NCBI GenBank assembly: GCA_046351135.1
Contig: JAXLZA010000003.1
Span: 372,001 to 436,000 of the forward strand
Length of the DNA stretch: 64,000 nt
From: UBA4427 sp046351135
Lineage (GTDB): Bacteria; Myxococcota_A; UBA9160; UBA4427
Reading direction: 5' to 3'
Position 1 is the first letter of the stretch. Every line of letters begins with the position of its first letter. The translations under genes were made by a program, and so were the position numbers. Shown here one piece after another: positions 1-8,090 of this stretch. Below the pieces are notes generated by a model. It was not told the origin of the DNA, searched no databases, and saw nothing but the letters and a program-made list of their open reading frames with translations.

Positions 1-46
1 ATCGTCCCCGGGCTCTCGAACCCGACCCTGGACCAGGGAGGCCTGC

Positions 47-808
47 ATGTCCCTCGAGATCATCGGCGCCGGCTTCGGCCGCACGGGAACCGTCAGCATG
101 AAGGCGGCTCTCGAGATCCTGGGCTTCGGCCCCTGCTACCACATGCGGGAGATCCTGAAGGCCCGCCCCGGCTACAACGACGGCCATCTCGAGCTCTGGT
201 CCGAGCATGCCCACGCGCTCGCCGAGGGCCGCCCGTCTCCGATCCAGTGGAAGCGGCTGCTCGCGCGCTATGCGGCGTGCATGGATCATCCGACCTGTCT
301 CTACTACGAGGAGCTGATGGAGGCCTTCCCGGACGCGAAGGTGATCCTGAACGTGCGCGATCCGGAGCGCTGGTTCGTCTCCTGGCAGACGCTCTTCGAG
401 GGCCTCGGCTTCATGCGCGCGATCGGGCGCTTCGTGCCGCGCGTACGGCGCGCGATCGACGTCATCGACGTGCTGATCCGCGACGGCCAGATGAAGGGCC
501 GGATCGATCGGGACTCGAACGTCGCCGAGTTCCTGCGCCACAACGCCGAGGTGATCGCGACGGTGCCGAAGGAAAAGCTGCTGGTCTTCGACGTGAAGCA
601 GGGCTGGGAGCCGCTCTGCGCGTTCCTCGGCGTGCCGGTCCCGAACGAGCCCTTCCCGCATCTCAACGAGAGCAAGGGCTCGATGCAGGCCCGACTCTTC
701 CAGTTCTGGCTCGAGACGACCTCGCCCCGAACGCGCGCGGGCTGGGCCCTCGGCGGCGCGGCGGTCGTGGCGGCGCTGCTCTTCCTGGCGCTCGCGCCGG
801 GACGCTAG
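47..808 (+). CDS. Sulfotransferase family protein (Sulfotransfer_4-like), membrane-tailed
   Basis: The 253-residue product looks like the compact bacterial sulfotransferase family that moves a sulfo group from PAPS to an alcohol or amine. Visible support is the N-terminal phosphosulfate-loop-like GAGFGRTGTV at residues 7-16, and RDPERWFVSW at 104-113, where these enzymes place their 3'-phosphate-binding Arg and Ser. Residues about 230-249 are Ala/Leu-rich and could form a C-terminal membrane anchor, common in this family. The ATG follows GGGAGG with seven bases between. It is complete, stands alone and converges on the next SDR gene across 40 bp. The substrate is unknown. Family assignment is fairly sure; activity is inferred. 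Confidence 0.75.
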   Translation: MSLEIIGAGFGRTGTVSMKAALEILGFGPCYHMREILKARPGYNDGHLELWSEHAHALAEGRPSPIQWKRLLARYAACMDHPTCLYYEELMEAFPDAKVILNVRDPERWFVSWQTLFEGLGFMRAIGRFVPRVRRAIDVIDVLIRDGQMKGRIDRDSNVAEFLRHNAEVIATVPKEKLLVFDVKQGWEPLCAFLGVPVPNEPFPHLNESKGSMQARLFQFWLETTSPRTRAGWALGGAAVVAALLFLALAPGR

Positions 809-848
809 AGCTCGGCTCGTCCATGTCGACCAGGCCGCGGGCCGAGCG

Positions 849-1598
849 CTAGGCCAGCGTTCCCCCGTCGACGCGGATCTCCTCGCCGTTGATGTGGATG
901 CCGTCTTCCGACGCCAGCATCGCGATCACCGACGCGACGACCTCCGGTCCCTGCGGCTTCGAGATGGACATCGTGCGCGCCATCAGCTGCAGGTCCGGGC
1001 TCTCGGGCATGATGCCCTGCCCCGACATCGCCGTCTTGATCGAGCCCGGATTGACCGCGTTGCAGCGCAGGCCCTTCTTCCCGAACTCGACCGCGAGCGT
1101 CCGCGTCAGCGCGCTGACGCCGCCCTTGCTCGTGCCGTAGGCCGCGCCGTAGGGCAGGCCCGCGAGCGCCGAGGTCGACGACGTGTTGACGATGGCCCCG
1201 CGCGTGGCGAGCAGATGCGGCAGCGCCGCCTGACACAGCATGAAGGTCCCGACCAGGTTCACCTCGAGCACCTTGCGGAACTGATCGACGGTGATCCGGT
1301 CGAAGTGTTGCAGCAGGATGATGCCCGCGATGTTGCAGAGGACGTCGAGGCGCCCGAAGCGATCGACGCAGGCCTGCACGTTGGCGCGGACCTCGGCCTC
1401 GCGCGTCACGTCGCAGCGCGCGTGGACGACCTGCGCGCCGAGCTCGCGACAGAGCCGCGCCGTCTCCGCGAGCCCCTCCTCCGCGAGATCGATGAGATGG
1501 AGCGAGGCGCCCTCCGAAGCCAGGCGCACCGCCGTCGCCCGCCCGATGCCCGCCGCCGCCCCCGTCACGAACGCCACCTTGCCGTCGAATCGCCGCAT
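849..1598 (-). CDS. SDR family oxidoreductase (FabG-like)
   Basis: A 249-residue classical short-chain dehydrogenase that would oxidise or reduce a hydroxyl/keto group with NAD(P). The nucleotide-binding TGAAAGIG lies at residues 12-19, the CNIAG motif near 88-92, and the active-site Ser about 141, Tyr154 and Lys158 (YGTSK) are all present. It ends in the usual IRVDGGT strand. I start it at MRRFDGK rather than at a longer upstream start, because the extra 35 residues are Arg-rich and unlike any SDR N-terminus. The substrate cannot be told. It is monocistronic and diverges from a PEP-CTERM gene. Confidence 0.85.
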   Translation of the reverse strand: MRRFDGKVAFVTGAAAGIGRATAVRLASEGASLHLIDLAEEGLAETARLCRELGAQVVHARCDVTREAEVRANVQACVDRFGRLDVLCNIAGIILLQHFDRITVDQFRKVLEVNLVGTFMLCQAALPHLLATRGAIVNTSSTSALAGLPYGAAYGTSKGGVSALTRTLAVEFGKKGLRCNAVNPGSIKTAMSGQGIMPESPDLQLMARTMSISKPQGPEVVASVIAMLASEDGIHINGEEIRVDGGTLA

Positions 1599-1858
1599 GC
1601 CTGCCGGCTCCCGATGCCCCGCGCGGCGCGGAATGCGCCGAGGTCGGCGCGGACTGTGGCGCGCTTCGCGGTCCGCCGCGACCCGCAGCCGCTCCTTACA
1701 CACCGTCAGCCCTCCGGCCTCGGCAGAAATTCGGGCTCCGCAAAAAATTTCTGCGATTTCCGCGCGACCCCGACCACATCAGCCCACCAGGAGTGCGCCC
1801 TACGCGTGCTCCGCTCAATCGGCCACACGCCACCGACGGCGTGTCTACGGAGTTGCTC

Positions 1859-2545
1859 ATGTTGTTTCGGAGCCGATGCAAGCCCTCGTCCCTGCTCTTC
1901 TCGACGCTGTTCTCCCTGGTCGCTCTCGCCTCCGCGGCGAACGCGGCCTCCATCACCGCCCCGCTCACGTCGACCTACGGTCCTTCGCTGACGGGCTCGA
2001 TCACGATCGATGACGGCGTCGACCCCGGCAATCTCGTGATCACGGCCCACGTCGACGCCGCGAGCGGCGACGTCCGCGGCGTGCTCGCCCAGGTCGCGAA
2101 CGAGAGCCTCCTCAGCGGCCTCTCGATCATCGGGACCAGCAGCCGCAACGTGCGCTTCGACGCGAACGACGTCGGCAAGTCCGGCTCGAGCCATGGCCTG
2201 AGCCGCAGCGGCTCGGCCTGCCCGTGCGACTTCGGCATCCGCTTCCCGGCGAAGTCCGGGACGACGGTGACCTTCACGCTGACGCATGCGACCCAGGACC
2301 TGACGATCGCCCTGTTCTACGGACAGGACTTCGCGGTCCAGGCCTCTGGCCTTCGCCTCGGGGGTAGCGAGTCCTCCCGCGGTCGGGGTAACAGCTACGG
2401 CCGGGGCCACGGCATCCGCCACGCGCTGCTCGAGGGCCGCGTCCCGAACCCGATTCCCGAGCCGACGACGGCACTGCTGATGGCGCTCGGCCTCGGCGGT
2501 CTGTCCTACGCGGGCCGCTCGACCAGCCGGTCGGGCAAGGCCTAG
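1859..2545 (+). CDS. Exported PEP-CTERM sorting-domain protein
   Basis: A 228-residue exported protein of unknown function. Residues 1-29 form a signal peptide ending ANA. The C-terminus carries the tripartite PEP-CTERM signal: IPEPTT, a hydrophobic helix (LLMALGLGGLSY), then basic residues. Exosortase would cleave this and hand the protein to the cell surface or extracellular matrix. The middle has a short Cys pair (CPCDFG) and a Gly/Ser/Arg-rich stretch ahead of the signal. The start is the ATG that directly precedes the signal peptide; GGAG lies about seven bases upstream. A strong hairpin terminator follows. No exosortase gene is present in the window. Confidence 0.8.
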   Translation: MLFRSRCKPSSLLFSTLFSLVALASAANAASITAPLTSTYGPSLTGSITIDDGVDPGNLVITAHVDAASGDVRGVLAQVANESLLSGLSIIGTSSRNVRFDANDVGKSGSSHGLSRSGSACPCDFGIRFPAKSGTTVTFTLTHATQDLTIALFYGQDFAVQASGLRLGGSESSRGRGNSYGRGHGIRHALLEGRVPNPIPEPTTALLMALGLGGLSYAGRSTSRSGKA

Positions 2546-2637
2546 TCCCCGCTCGCGCCCGGCCCCGCCTCGACGCGGCGGCCGGGCGACGCTCCGAGCG
2601 GGCGTCCCGACGCCACCGCATCGGGACGGATCGAACC

Positions 2638-2675
2638 GACGGCGCCGTCTCTCCTCCGGGAGAGGCGGCGCCGTC
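2638..2675 (+). terminator. Hairpin terminator after the PEP-CTERM gene
   Basis: A 17-bp stem (2638-2654 with 2659-2675, one G:U position) closes a four-base TCCG loop and is followed by TGCTTT. It lies 93 bp past the stop codon, ahead of the DUF411 gene. The stem is strong but the T tract is short. Confidence 0.7.
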
Positions 2676-2796
2676 TGCTTTGGGTCGCCGGTCGGGGACG
2701 GCGCCGTTAGAGTCGAGCGAGGGACGGCCGTCGACGGGGCGGCGGCCCTCGGGAATCCTGGAGAGCCGGGGCGGCGGCCCGGTCCAAGGGGGGGCG

Positions 2797-3282
2797 ATGG
2801 GGCGCAATTGGAACGACGGACGGGGAGCCCGCCGGGCGGCGGCCCTGGGATGGGCCGTGGCGCTCCTGACTTGGACGGCCTGCCAGGAAGCCGGCCCCGA
2901 GCGGCCGACGATCCAGGTCTTCAAGACGCCGACCTGTGGCTGCTGCACGAAATGGATCGACCACCTCGAGGCCGCCGGCTTCGAGGTCGCGGCGACCGAC
3001 CTCCCGGACCTCGCGAGCCTGAAGGCCGAGAAGGGGGTCCCGCCCGAGCTCGGGTCCTGTCATACGGCCGTGGTCGACGGCTACGTGATCGAGGGCCACG
3101 TGCCCGCCGAGGACATCACCCGCCTGCTCGCGGAGCGGCCGGCGGTGGCCGGGCTCGCGGTGCCCGAGATGCCGCTCGGCTCGCCGGGCATGGAGCACCC
3201 CGATCCCAGCCACCACCAGCCCTACGAGGTCCTCGCCTTCGGCGTCGACGGCGTCCGCCGCTTCGCCTCGCACCAGCCTTAG
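2797..3282 (+). CDS. DUF411 metal-binding lipoprotein
   Basis: A 161-residue DUF411 protein. This family has a thioredoxin-like fold and is repeatedly found with copper-resistance genes, so a role in binding copper in the envelope is likely but not shown here. The domain signature is the cluster TPTCGCC at residues 44-50 followed by GSCHTAVVDGY and EGHVPA. The N-terminus is a lipoprotein signal (LLTWTAC, acylated Cys29). The start is the ATG after a G-rich ribosome-binding stretch, chosen because it gives a proper signal peptide. The C-terminal tail is rich in His and Met (MEHPDPSHHQP), consistent with metal binding. No copper exporter is adjacent. Confidence 0.8.
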   Translation: MGRNWNDGRGARRAAALGWAVALLTWTACQEAGPERPTIQVFKTPTCGCCTKWIDHLEAAGFEVAATDLPDLASLKAEKGVPPELGSCHTAVVDGYVIEGHVPAEDITRLLAERPAVAGLAVPEMPLGSPGMEHPDPSHHQPYEVLAFGVDGVRRFASHQP

Positions 3283-3304
3283 CCGCTCGACGAAATCCCG
3301 CCTC

Positions 3305-3335
3305 GATCCGACGGACGCGCCCCACGGGTCGGATC
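3305..3335. repeat. Inverted repeat GATCCGAC-N15-GTCGGATC
   Basis: Perfect 8-bp arms around a 15-base spacer lie between the DUF411 stop and the SDR gene at 3401. It could be a weak terminator or an operator. No T tract follows, so I favour neither. Confidence 0.35.
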
Positions 3336-3387
3336 TCCGCGGGGGCGCGGCTGGCCGGTGAGCCTGGGACGACCCGGCGCGGAGAAG

Positions 3388-3393
3388 TAACGT
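3388..3393 (+). promoter_or_regulatory. Candidate -10 box (TAACGT) close to the start codon
   Basis: TAACGT sits seven bases upstream of the ATG at 3401, in the same arrangement as the TAGCGT boxes at 12616, 17935 and 47549. The spacing would place transcription start at or next to the ATG. No good -35 is visible. Confidence 0.35.
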
Positions 3394-3400
3394 CCGCGCC

Positions 3401-4225
3401 ATGGCCCTCTCCGAGCCCGTCGACGTCTTCGCCCCGGACTGCCTGAAGGGCCAGGTCGCCTTCGTCACCGGCGGGGGCACCGGCATCGGCCGCGAGATCG
3501 CCCGGGTGCTCGGCCGACACGGAGCCCGGATCGCGATCGCCTCGCGCCGCCGCGACGTCTGCGAGGCGACGGCCGAGGAGCTGCGCGGTCAGGGCATCGA
3601 GGTCCACGTCGATCAGTTCGACGTGCGCAGGTCCGACGAGGTCGAGCGCGTCGTCCGGGGGATCCTCGAGCGCTGGGGTCGCCTCGACGTCCTCGTCAAC
3701 AACGCCGCGGGCAACTTTCCCGCGCCGATCTCGAAGATCTCCTACAACGGCTTCAAGTCCGTCGTCGACATCGATCTGCTCGGGACGTACAACTGCTCGA
3801 AGGCCGTCTTCGAGCTCGCGATGCGCGAGCGCGGCGGCAACATCGTCAACGTCGCAGCCGCCTTCGAGCTGCGCGGCGTCGCCTATCAGGCCCACGTCGC
3901 CGCGGCGAAGACGGGCGTCCTCTCGCTGACGCGGACCTGCGCGGTGGAGTGGGGCCCGCTCGGCATCCGCGTGAACGGCGTCAATCCGGGCGCGACGGGC
4001 CAGACCGAGGGCATGAAGCGCTTCGCCGACGCCGTCCACCAGGGCGAGGAGCGGGCCATGAATCCCCTCGGCGTGATCAGCCACGGTCAGGACATCGCGA
4101 TGACCGTGCTCTTCCTCGTCTCCCCCGCGGCCCGCCACGTGACGGGTCAGGTGATCTCGGTCGATGGCGGCAGCTCCGTCGACGAGCTCAAGATGGGACC
4201 CATCGCACAGGAGCCTCGACGATGA
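3401..4225 (+). CDS. SDR, 2,4-dienoyl-CoA reductase-like
   Basis: A 274-residue SDR most like peroxisomal-type 2,4-dienoyl-CoA reductases, which use NADPH to remove the 4-double bond of unsaturated fatty acyl-CoAs during beta-oxidation. TGGGTGIG is at residues 23-30 and VNNAAGNFPAP at 99-109, the latter typical of this group. The usual YxxxK is altered: Lys170 is kept but its Tyr position is Val166 (QAHVAAAK). Dienoyl-CoA reductases also lack this Tyr, which supports the assignment over ordinary FabG. The stop overlaps the next start (ATGA), so the two SDRs are translationally coupled. There is no clear Shine-Dalgarno; a TAACGT box lies seven bases before the ATG. Confidence 0.75.
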   Translation: MALSEPVDVFAPDCLKGQVAFVTGGGTGIGREIARVLGRHGARIAIASRRRDVCEATAEELRGQGIEVHVDQFDVRRSDEVERVVRGILERWGRLDVLVNNAAGNFPAPISKISYNGFKSVVDIDLLGTYNCSKAVFELAMRERGGNIVNVAAAFELRGVAYQAHVAAAKTGVLSLTRTCAVEWGPLGIRVNGVNPGATGQTEGMKRFADAVHQGEERAMNPLGVISHGQDIAMTVLFLVSPAARHVTGQVISVDGGSSVDELKMGPIAQEPRR

Positions 4226-5130
4226 CGACCTCCCTCTCCGGCCGAACGGCCCTCGTGACCGGCGCCGGCCGCGGCATCGGCCGCGCCACCGCCCACCTCC
4301 TCGCCCGCATGGGCGCGAACGTCGTCGTGAACGACCTCGGCGCCGCCGTCGACGGCCAGGGCGCCGACTCGGCCCCCGCCGAAGCGGTCGCGAAGGAGAT
4401 CCGCGAGGCCGGCGGCCAGGCCGTCGCGAACCGCGACTCGGTGACCGGCTGGGACAGCGCCGGGCGGATCATCCAGACGGCGCTCGACCACTTCGGCGGG
4501 ATCGACATCCTCGTCAACAACGCCGGCGTCAACATCGCGACGCCGGTCTGGGAGCTCGACGCGGCGCTCTTCGAGCGCGTCTGCGACAGCCACGTCAAGG
4601 GCACCTTCTTCTGCACCCGCCACGCAATCCCCCACATGATGAAGCAGCGCTGGGGCCGGATCGTGAACCTCGTCTCGCGAGCAGGCCTGATCGGCGTGCC
4701 CGAGAACTCGGCCTACGGTGCGGGCAAGGGCGGCGTCTTCGGCTTCACGAACGTGATCGCGCGGGATCTCGCGCCCTACGGGATCACGGTGAACGGCGTC
4801 AATCCGTCGTCGACCGAGACGCGCATGGTCCTGACGGCCGTCGAGACCTTCCGCCAGCAGGGCGGCGACGCGGCGATCCGCGCCGAGAACCTGATGAAGG
4901 TCGCGCAGAAGCCCGAGGACGTGGCCGTCCTGATCGCGAGCCTCTGCACCGAGGAGACGAGCACCATCAACGGCCAGATCTTCTTCGTCGCGAAGGGCGA
5001 GATCGGGCTCTTCCAGCCGATCTCGATCGGCGAGCGGAAGAGCAAGGAAGGCGCCTGGGCCGTCGACGAGCTCGTCGGCGCCCTGCGCCAGTTCAAGACC
5101 CATCCGCTCGACACGCCCTACGGTCGCTGA
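4222..5130 (+). CDS. SDR, multifunctional-enzyme-type 3-hydroxyacyl-CoA dehydrogenase-like
   Basis: A 302-residue SDR. The opening GRTALVTGAGRGIGRATA and the VVVNDLGAAVDGQG strand match the dehydrogenase unit of peroxisomal multifunctional enzyme type 2 (17beta-HSD4 group), which oxidises 3-hydroxyacyl-CoAs. TGAGRGIG spans about residues 13-20, VNNAGVN follows, and the Tyr/Lys pair is in AYGAGKGG. The C-terminal 40 residues go beyond the core fold, also as in that group. It is coupled to the preceding dienoyl-CoA-reductase-like gene by a 4-bp overlap, so both probably serve degradation of unsaturated or branched acyl-CoAs. Its last 38 bp overlap the tail of the convergent gene. Confidence 0.75.
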   Translation: MTTSLSGRTALVTGAGRGIGRATAHLLARMGANVVVNDLGAAVDGQGADSAPAEAVAKEIREAGGQAVANRDSVTGWDSAGRIIQTALDHFGGIDILVNNAGVNIATPVWELDAALFERVCDSHVKGTFFCTRHAIPHMMKQRWGRIVNLVSRAGLIGVPENSAYGAGKGGVFGFTNVIARDLAPYGITVNGVNPSSTETRMVLTAVETFRQQGGDAAIRAENLMKVAQKPEDVAVLIASLCTEETSTINGQIFFVAKGEIGLFQPISIGERKSKEGAWAVDELVGALRQFKTHPLDTPYGR

Positions 5131-6955
5131 GCCGGCCGGGGTTTGCCCCGGTCGAGTCGTCGGGCCCGGCGCGCCCGAAGAGCTGATTGCCGACCCCGAA
5201 GACGTTCGTCGGGTCGACGGCCTGCTTGAGCTGGCGAGCGACCTCGACCAGGCCCGGCGAGAGCACGCGCGGCAGGAAGCCGCGGCGGAGCTTGCCGATC
5301 CCGTGGTGGTGGGAGAGCGAGCCGCCGGAGCGCAGGACCTCGTCGCGGGCGGCACGCTCGATCTCGGCGTAGACGTGGGACGGGTCGTCGACGCCCTTCA
5401 TGTAGCTCGCGAAGTAGAAGTAGACGCAGGCGCCCGTGTGGTAGACCTGGGTCACGCGACAGCTGATGAAGGGCCGGCCCGGGAGCCCGCGCGCGGCGTG
5501 CTCCTCGCGGACGCGGCGCTTCACGTTCTCGCAGAGCGCAAGCACGCCGCTCCAGGGCACCGAGGTCTCGAAGGACTCGGCGATCAGCCAGTGGTTCATG
5601 ATCCAGTCGCGGATGTAGGCGATGCCGAAGGTCAGCGCGTAGCCGCGCTCGCCGTTCTCGGCGCCGGCCGCGAGGCCGCCGTGGCGCCGGGCGATCACGT
5701 GCACCTGCCGCCGCTGCGCCGCGACCTCGTCGCGACCGCCCTCGAAGACGAGCGTGCACGCCGTCATGCGCTCGGGATCGAAGCCCTTGATGCGGGTCAC
5801 GAAGAGCTTCTGGAGCGTCGACGCGACGCGGGCCATGCCCCGGCGCCGGCCCTTCAGCATCTGCGAGAGCTGGAACTGCAGGTTGTCGACGAGGCGAACG
5901 CTCGCCGGCGGACGCCCCGCTCGCGCGAGATCGTGCATGAAGGCGACGCCCCGCTCGAAGTCCGGGAAGACGATCGAGTCGTAGACCTGCGCCTCGGGCA
6001 GCGGGAAGATGCGGACGACCGCCCGGGTCACGATCCCGAGCGCGCCCTCGGACCCGAACACGAAGCGCCGCGCGTCGCCGAGCCCGATCGATTCGCGGGG
6101 GAAGACGACGTCGCGCTCGAGCACGCCCCGCGCCGTCACGACGGTCGCGTCGAGCACGACGTCCTCGATGTTCCCGTAGCGGTTCTTCTTCATGCCGCTC
6201 GCGTAGGTCGCGATCCAGCCGCCGAGGGTCGAGAACTCGTAGCTGTCGGGCTCGTGGCCGAGGGTGAAGCCGTGGCGGGCGAGGGTCCGGGCGATCCGAC
6301 GACCGACCGCACCGGCCTCGATGCAGGCCATGCGATTCTCCGGATCGATCCAGAGCACGCGGTCCATGCGGCCCAGGTCGACGGAGACGATCATCCGCGC
6401 CTCGTCCGCGGGGCAGCGCAGCGCGTCGCTGACGTTCGTCCCGCCGCCGTACGGGATCAGGCAGACGTCGTGTCGCACCGCCGCCTCGACGAGCGCGACG
6501 ACCTCCGCCTCGCTCTCGGGCTGGACGACGAGGTCCGGCACGCGCTCGAGGCGGCCGTACTTGATCGCGTACATCTCCTCCTGGGTATGACCGTGGCCGC
6601 GGCGCAGGCGGAGCTCCGGATCGCGGGCGAGCTGGTCGTCGCGGAGATGCTTGCGGATCGCGTCGACGAAGTCGGCGTCCTCCCGCGGCGCGGGGATCTC
6701 GGGCGGGTAGCTCGGGGGATGGAGATCGAAGGGGCTCACGTCGGGATGGATCGTGCGCTGGACCCAGGGCAGGAGATCCGCGAGCTCCTCGCCGCAGAGC
6801 GCATAGCGATCGCCCGACAGGACGACGACGCCGTCGGGGCGCACGCGGAAGGCGGTGTCCCGGAAGCCCCAGACGTCGAGGCTCTCCTGCTCGTCGGGCG
6901 CGGGCGCCTCGTGCGCGGGGTGGATCCGGGAATCGGCGGGCGTTCTCGCGGTCAC
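5093..6955 (-). CDS. agpS: Alkyldihydroxyacetonephosphate synthase-like FAD oxidase
   Basis: A 620-residue FAD enzyme resembling alkyl-DHAP synthase, which swaps the acyl chain of acyl-DHAP for a fatty alcohol to make the first ether-lipid bond. Order: N-terminal segment; FAD-binding PCMH domain with PYGGGTNVSDAL and GGWIATYASGMKKNRYGN; then the cap domain. The diagnostic triple His is at 549-551 (SLSHHHGIGK), with DPTNVFGVGNQL near the end. Length is close to the eukaryotic enzyme (about 650). Myxobacteria have a known AgpS for ether lipids, so membrane ether-lipid synthesis is the leading guess. No DHAP acyltransferase is adjacent, so a related FAD-linked oxidase role remains possible. The start codon is GTG without a Shine-Dalgarno, 9 bp after the dioxygenase stop, so the two are probably cotranscribed. 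Confidence 0.75.
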   Translation of the reverse strand: MTARTPADSRIHPAHEAPAPDEQESLDVWGFRDTAFRVRPDGVVVLSGDRYALCGEELADLLPWVQRTIHPDVSPFDLHPPSYPPEIPAPREDADFVDAIRKHLRDDQLARDPELRLRRGHGHTQEEMYAIKYGRLERVPDLVVQPESEAEVVALVEAAVRHDVCLIPYGGGTNVSDALRCPADEARMIVSVDLGRMDRVLWIDPENRMACIEAGAVGRRIARTLARHGFTLGHEPDSYEFSTLGGWIATYASGMKKNRYGNIEDVVLDATVVTARGVLERDVVFPRESIGLGDARRFVFGSEGALGIVTRAVVRIFPLPEAQVYDSIVFPDFERGVAFMHDLARAGRPPASVRLVDNLQFQLSQMLKGRRRGMARVASTLQKLFVTRIKGFDPERMTACTLVFEGGRDEVAAQRRQVHVIARRHGGLAAGAENGERGYALTFGIAYIRDWIMNHWLIAESFETSVPWSGVLALCENVKRRVREEHAARGLPGRPFISCRVTQVYHTGACVYFYFASYMKGVDDPSHVYAEIERAARDEVLRSGGSLSHHHGIGKLRRGFLPRVLSPGLVEVARQLKQAVDPTNVFGVGNQLFGRAGPDDSTGANPGRLSDRRACRADGS

Positions 6956-6964
6956 GCGTCGAGT

Positions 6965-7927
6965 CTAGCCGCGCGCGGCGGAGACGGCGTCCGTCTCTCC
7001 CGCCTCGTCGCCCGTCCAGGGCTGCAGGCCGACGTGCTCGCGGCTGAAGAAGGTCGTCCGCGCCATCACGCGCCGCGCCGGGTAGTAGTCGTTCGCGCCA
7101 TAGTGGTTGCAGGCGACGTTGTCCCACAGCGCCACCGAGCCCGGCTCCCAATGCCAGCGCACCTGGACCTCCGGCAGGTCCACCATCCCACAGAGCCCCT
7201 CGAGCAGGGCCGCCCCCTCCTCCGCCGGGAGCCCCACGAGCTCGCGGGTGAAGAGGCGGTTCACGAAGAGCGTCGGGCGACCGGTCGCGGGATGCCGGAT
7301 CACGACGGGATGCTCGACCGGCGGATGCGCGGCGCGCAGCGCCGCGAGGCGGTCGCCGTACTTGGCGGCGTAGGCGCCGATGCTCCAGTCGTGGATCGCG
7401 GTCACGCCCACGAGCCTCCGCTTCACGTCGTCGGGGAGAAGCCCGAAGGCCGCGCCCATGTCGGCGAAGAGCGTGTCGCCCCCGACCTCCGGGACCTCGA
7501 CGGCGCGCAACAGCGTCCCCATCGTCGGCATCGGGCGGAAGGTACCGTCGCTGTGCCACTCGTTTTCGAGGCCCGGGGTCGTCGCATCGCGGGTGAAGAC
7601 GACGACCATGTCCACCATGTTGTCGACGAGACGTTCGGCGGTCTTCGGGGCGAGGGTGTCGTCGGAAAGCCGTCCCCAGCGATCGCAGAAGAGCGCCTGC
7701 GCCTCGGCGTCGAGGCGCTGCTGGTCGCGGAAGAAGAGCACCTTCCAGTCCCGGAGCGCCTGCACGAGCCCGGCAAAGGTCGCGTCGTCGCAGGGCTTCG
7801 CGAGCTCGACGCCTTCGACGACGGCGCCGAGCGACGACCCGACGGGGCGGACGCGGAAGCGTTCGTAGTCGCGGCGCTCGGGCCGCTCGAGCCCCCGCGG
7901 CCCCGCCATCGGACGGATCCGGATCAT
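6965..7927 (-). CDS. TauD/TfdA family Fe(II)/2-oxoglutarate dioxygenase
   Basis: A 320-residue dioxygenase of the taurine/2,4-D dioxygenase family, which hydroxylates a substrate with O2 and 2-oxoglutarate. The iron ligands are visible: His125 and Asp127 (NEWHSD) and His275 in DNVACNHYGAND, followed by the 2-oxoglutarate-binding Arg region RRVMARTT. A strong AAGGAGG precedes the chosen ATG with seven bases between. A longer reading frame continues upstream but would overlap the divergent promoter region. It heads a two-gene unit with the alkyl-DHAP-synthase homologue. The substrate is unknown; a lipid or sulfonate are the usual options. Confidence 0.85.
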   Translation of the reverse strand: MIRIRPMAGPRGLERPERRDYERFRVRPVGSSLGAVVEGVELAKPCDDATFAGLVQALRDWKVLFFRDQQRLDAEAQALFCDRWGRLSDDTLAPKTAERLVDNMVDMVVVFTRDATTPGLENEWHSDGTFRPMPTMGTLLRAVEVPEVGGDTLFADMGAAFGLLPDDVKRRLVGVTAIHDWSIGAYAAKYGDRLAALRAAHPPVEHPVVIRHPATGRPTLFVNRLFTRELVGLPAEEGAALLEGLCGMVDLPEVQVRWHWEPGSVALWDNVACNHYGANDYYPARRVMARTTFFSREHVGLQPWTGDEAGETDAVSAARG

Positions 7928-8090
7928 CGCGCGCCTCCTTCCGGCCTCGACCCGGGATACCATGACATCCGATCGAAGTCCTCGCTCGCCCGAAAGCGGC
8001 TGGATCCGGGACCCGGGAGCCCGACCGGGGCTCCGGACCACGACCCTTGGCCGAGCCGAGCTGAGCCGAGCCAGACGGGAGTCCCCTCGC

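Noticed and set aside
809..848. GCTCGGC / GCCGAGC inverted repeat between the first two convergent genes
   Set aside because: Only 7-bp arms with a 24-base loop; too weak to call a terminator.
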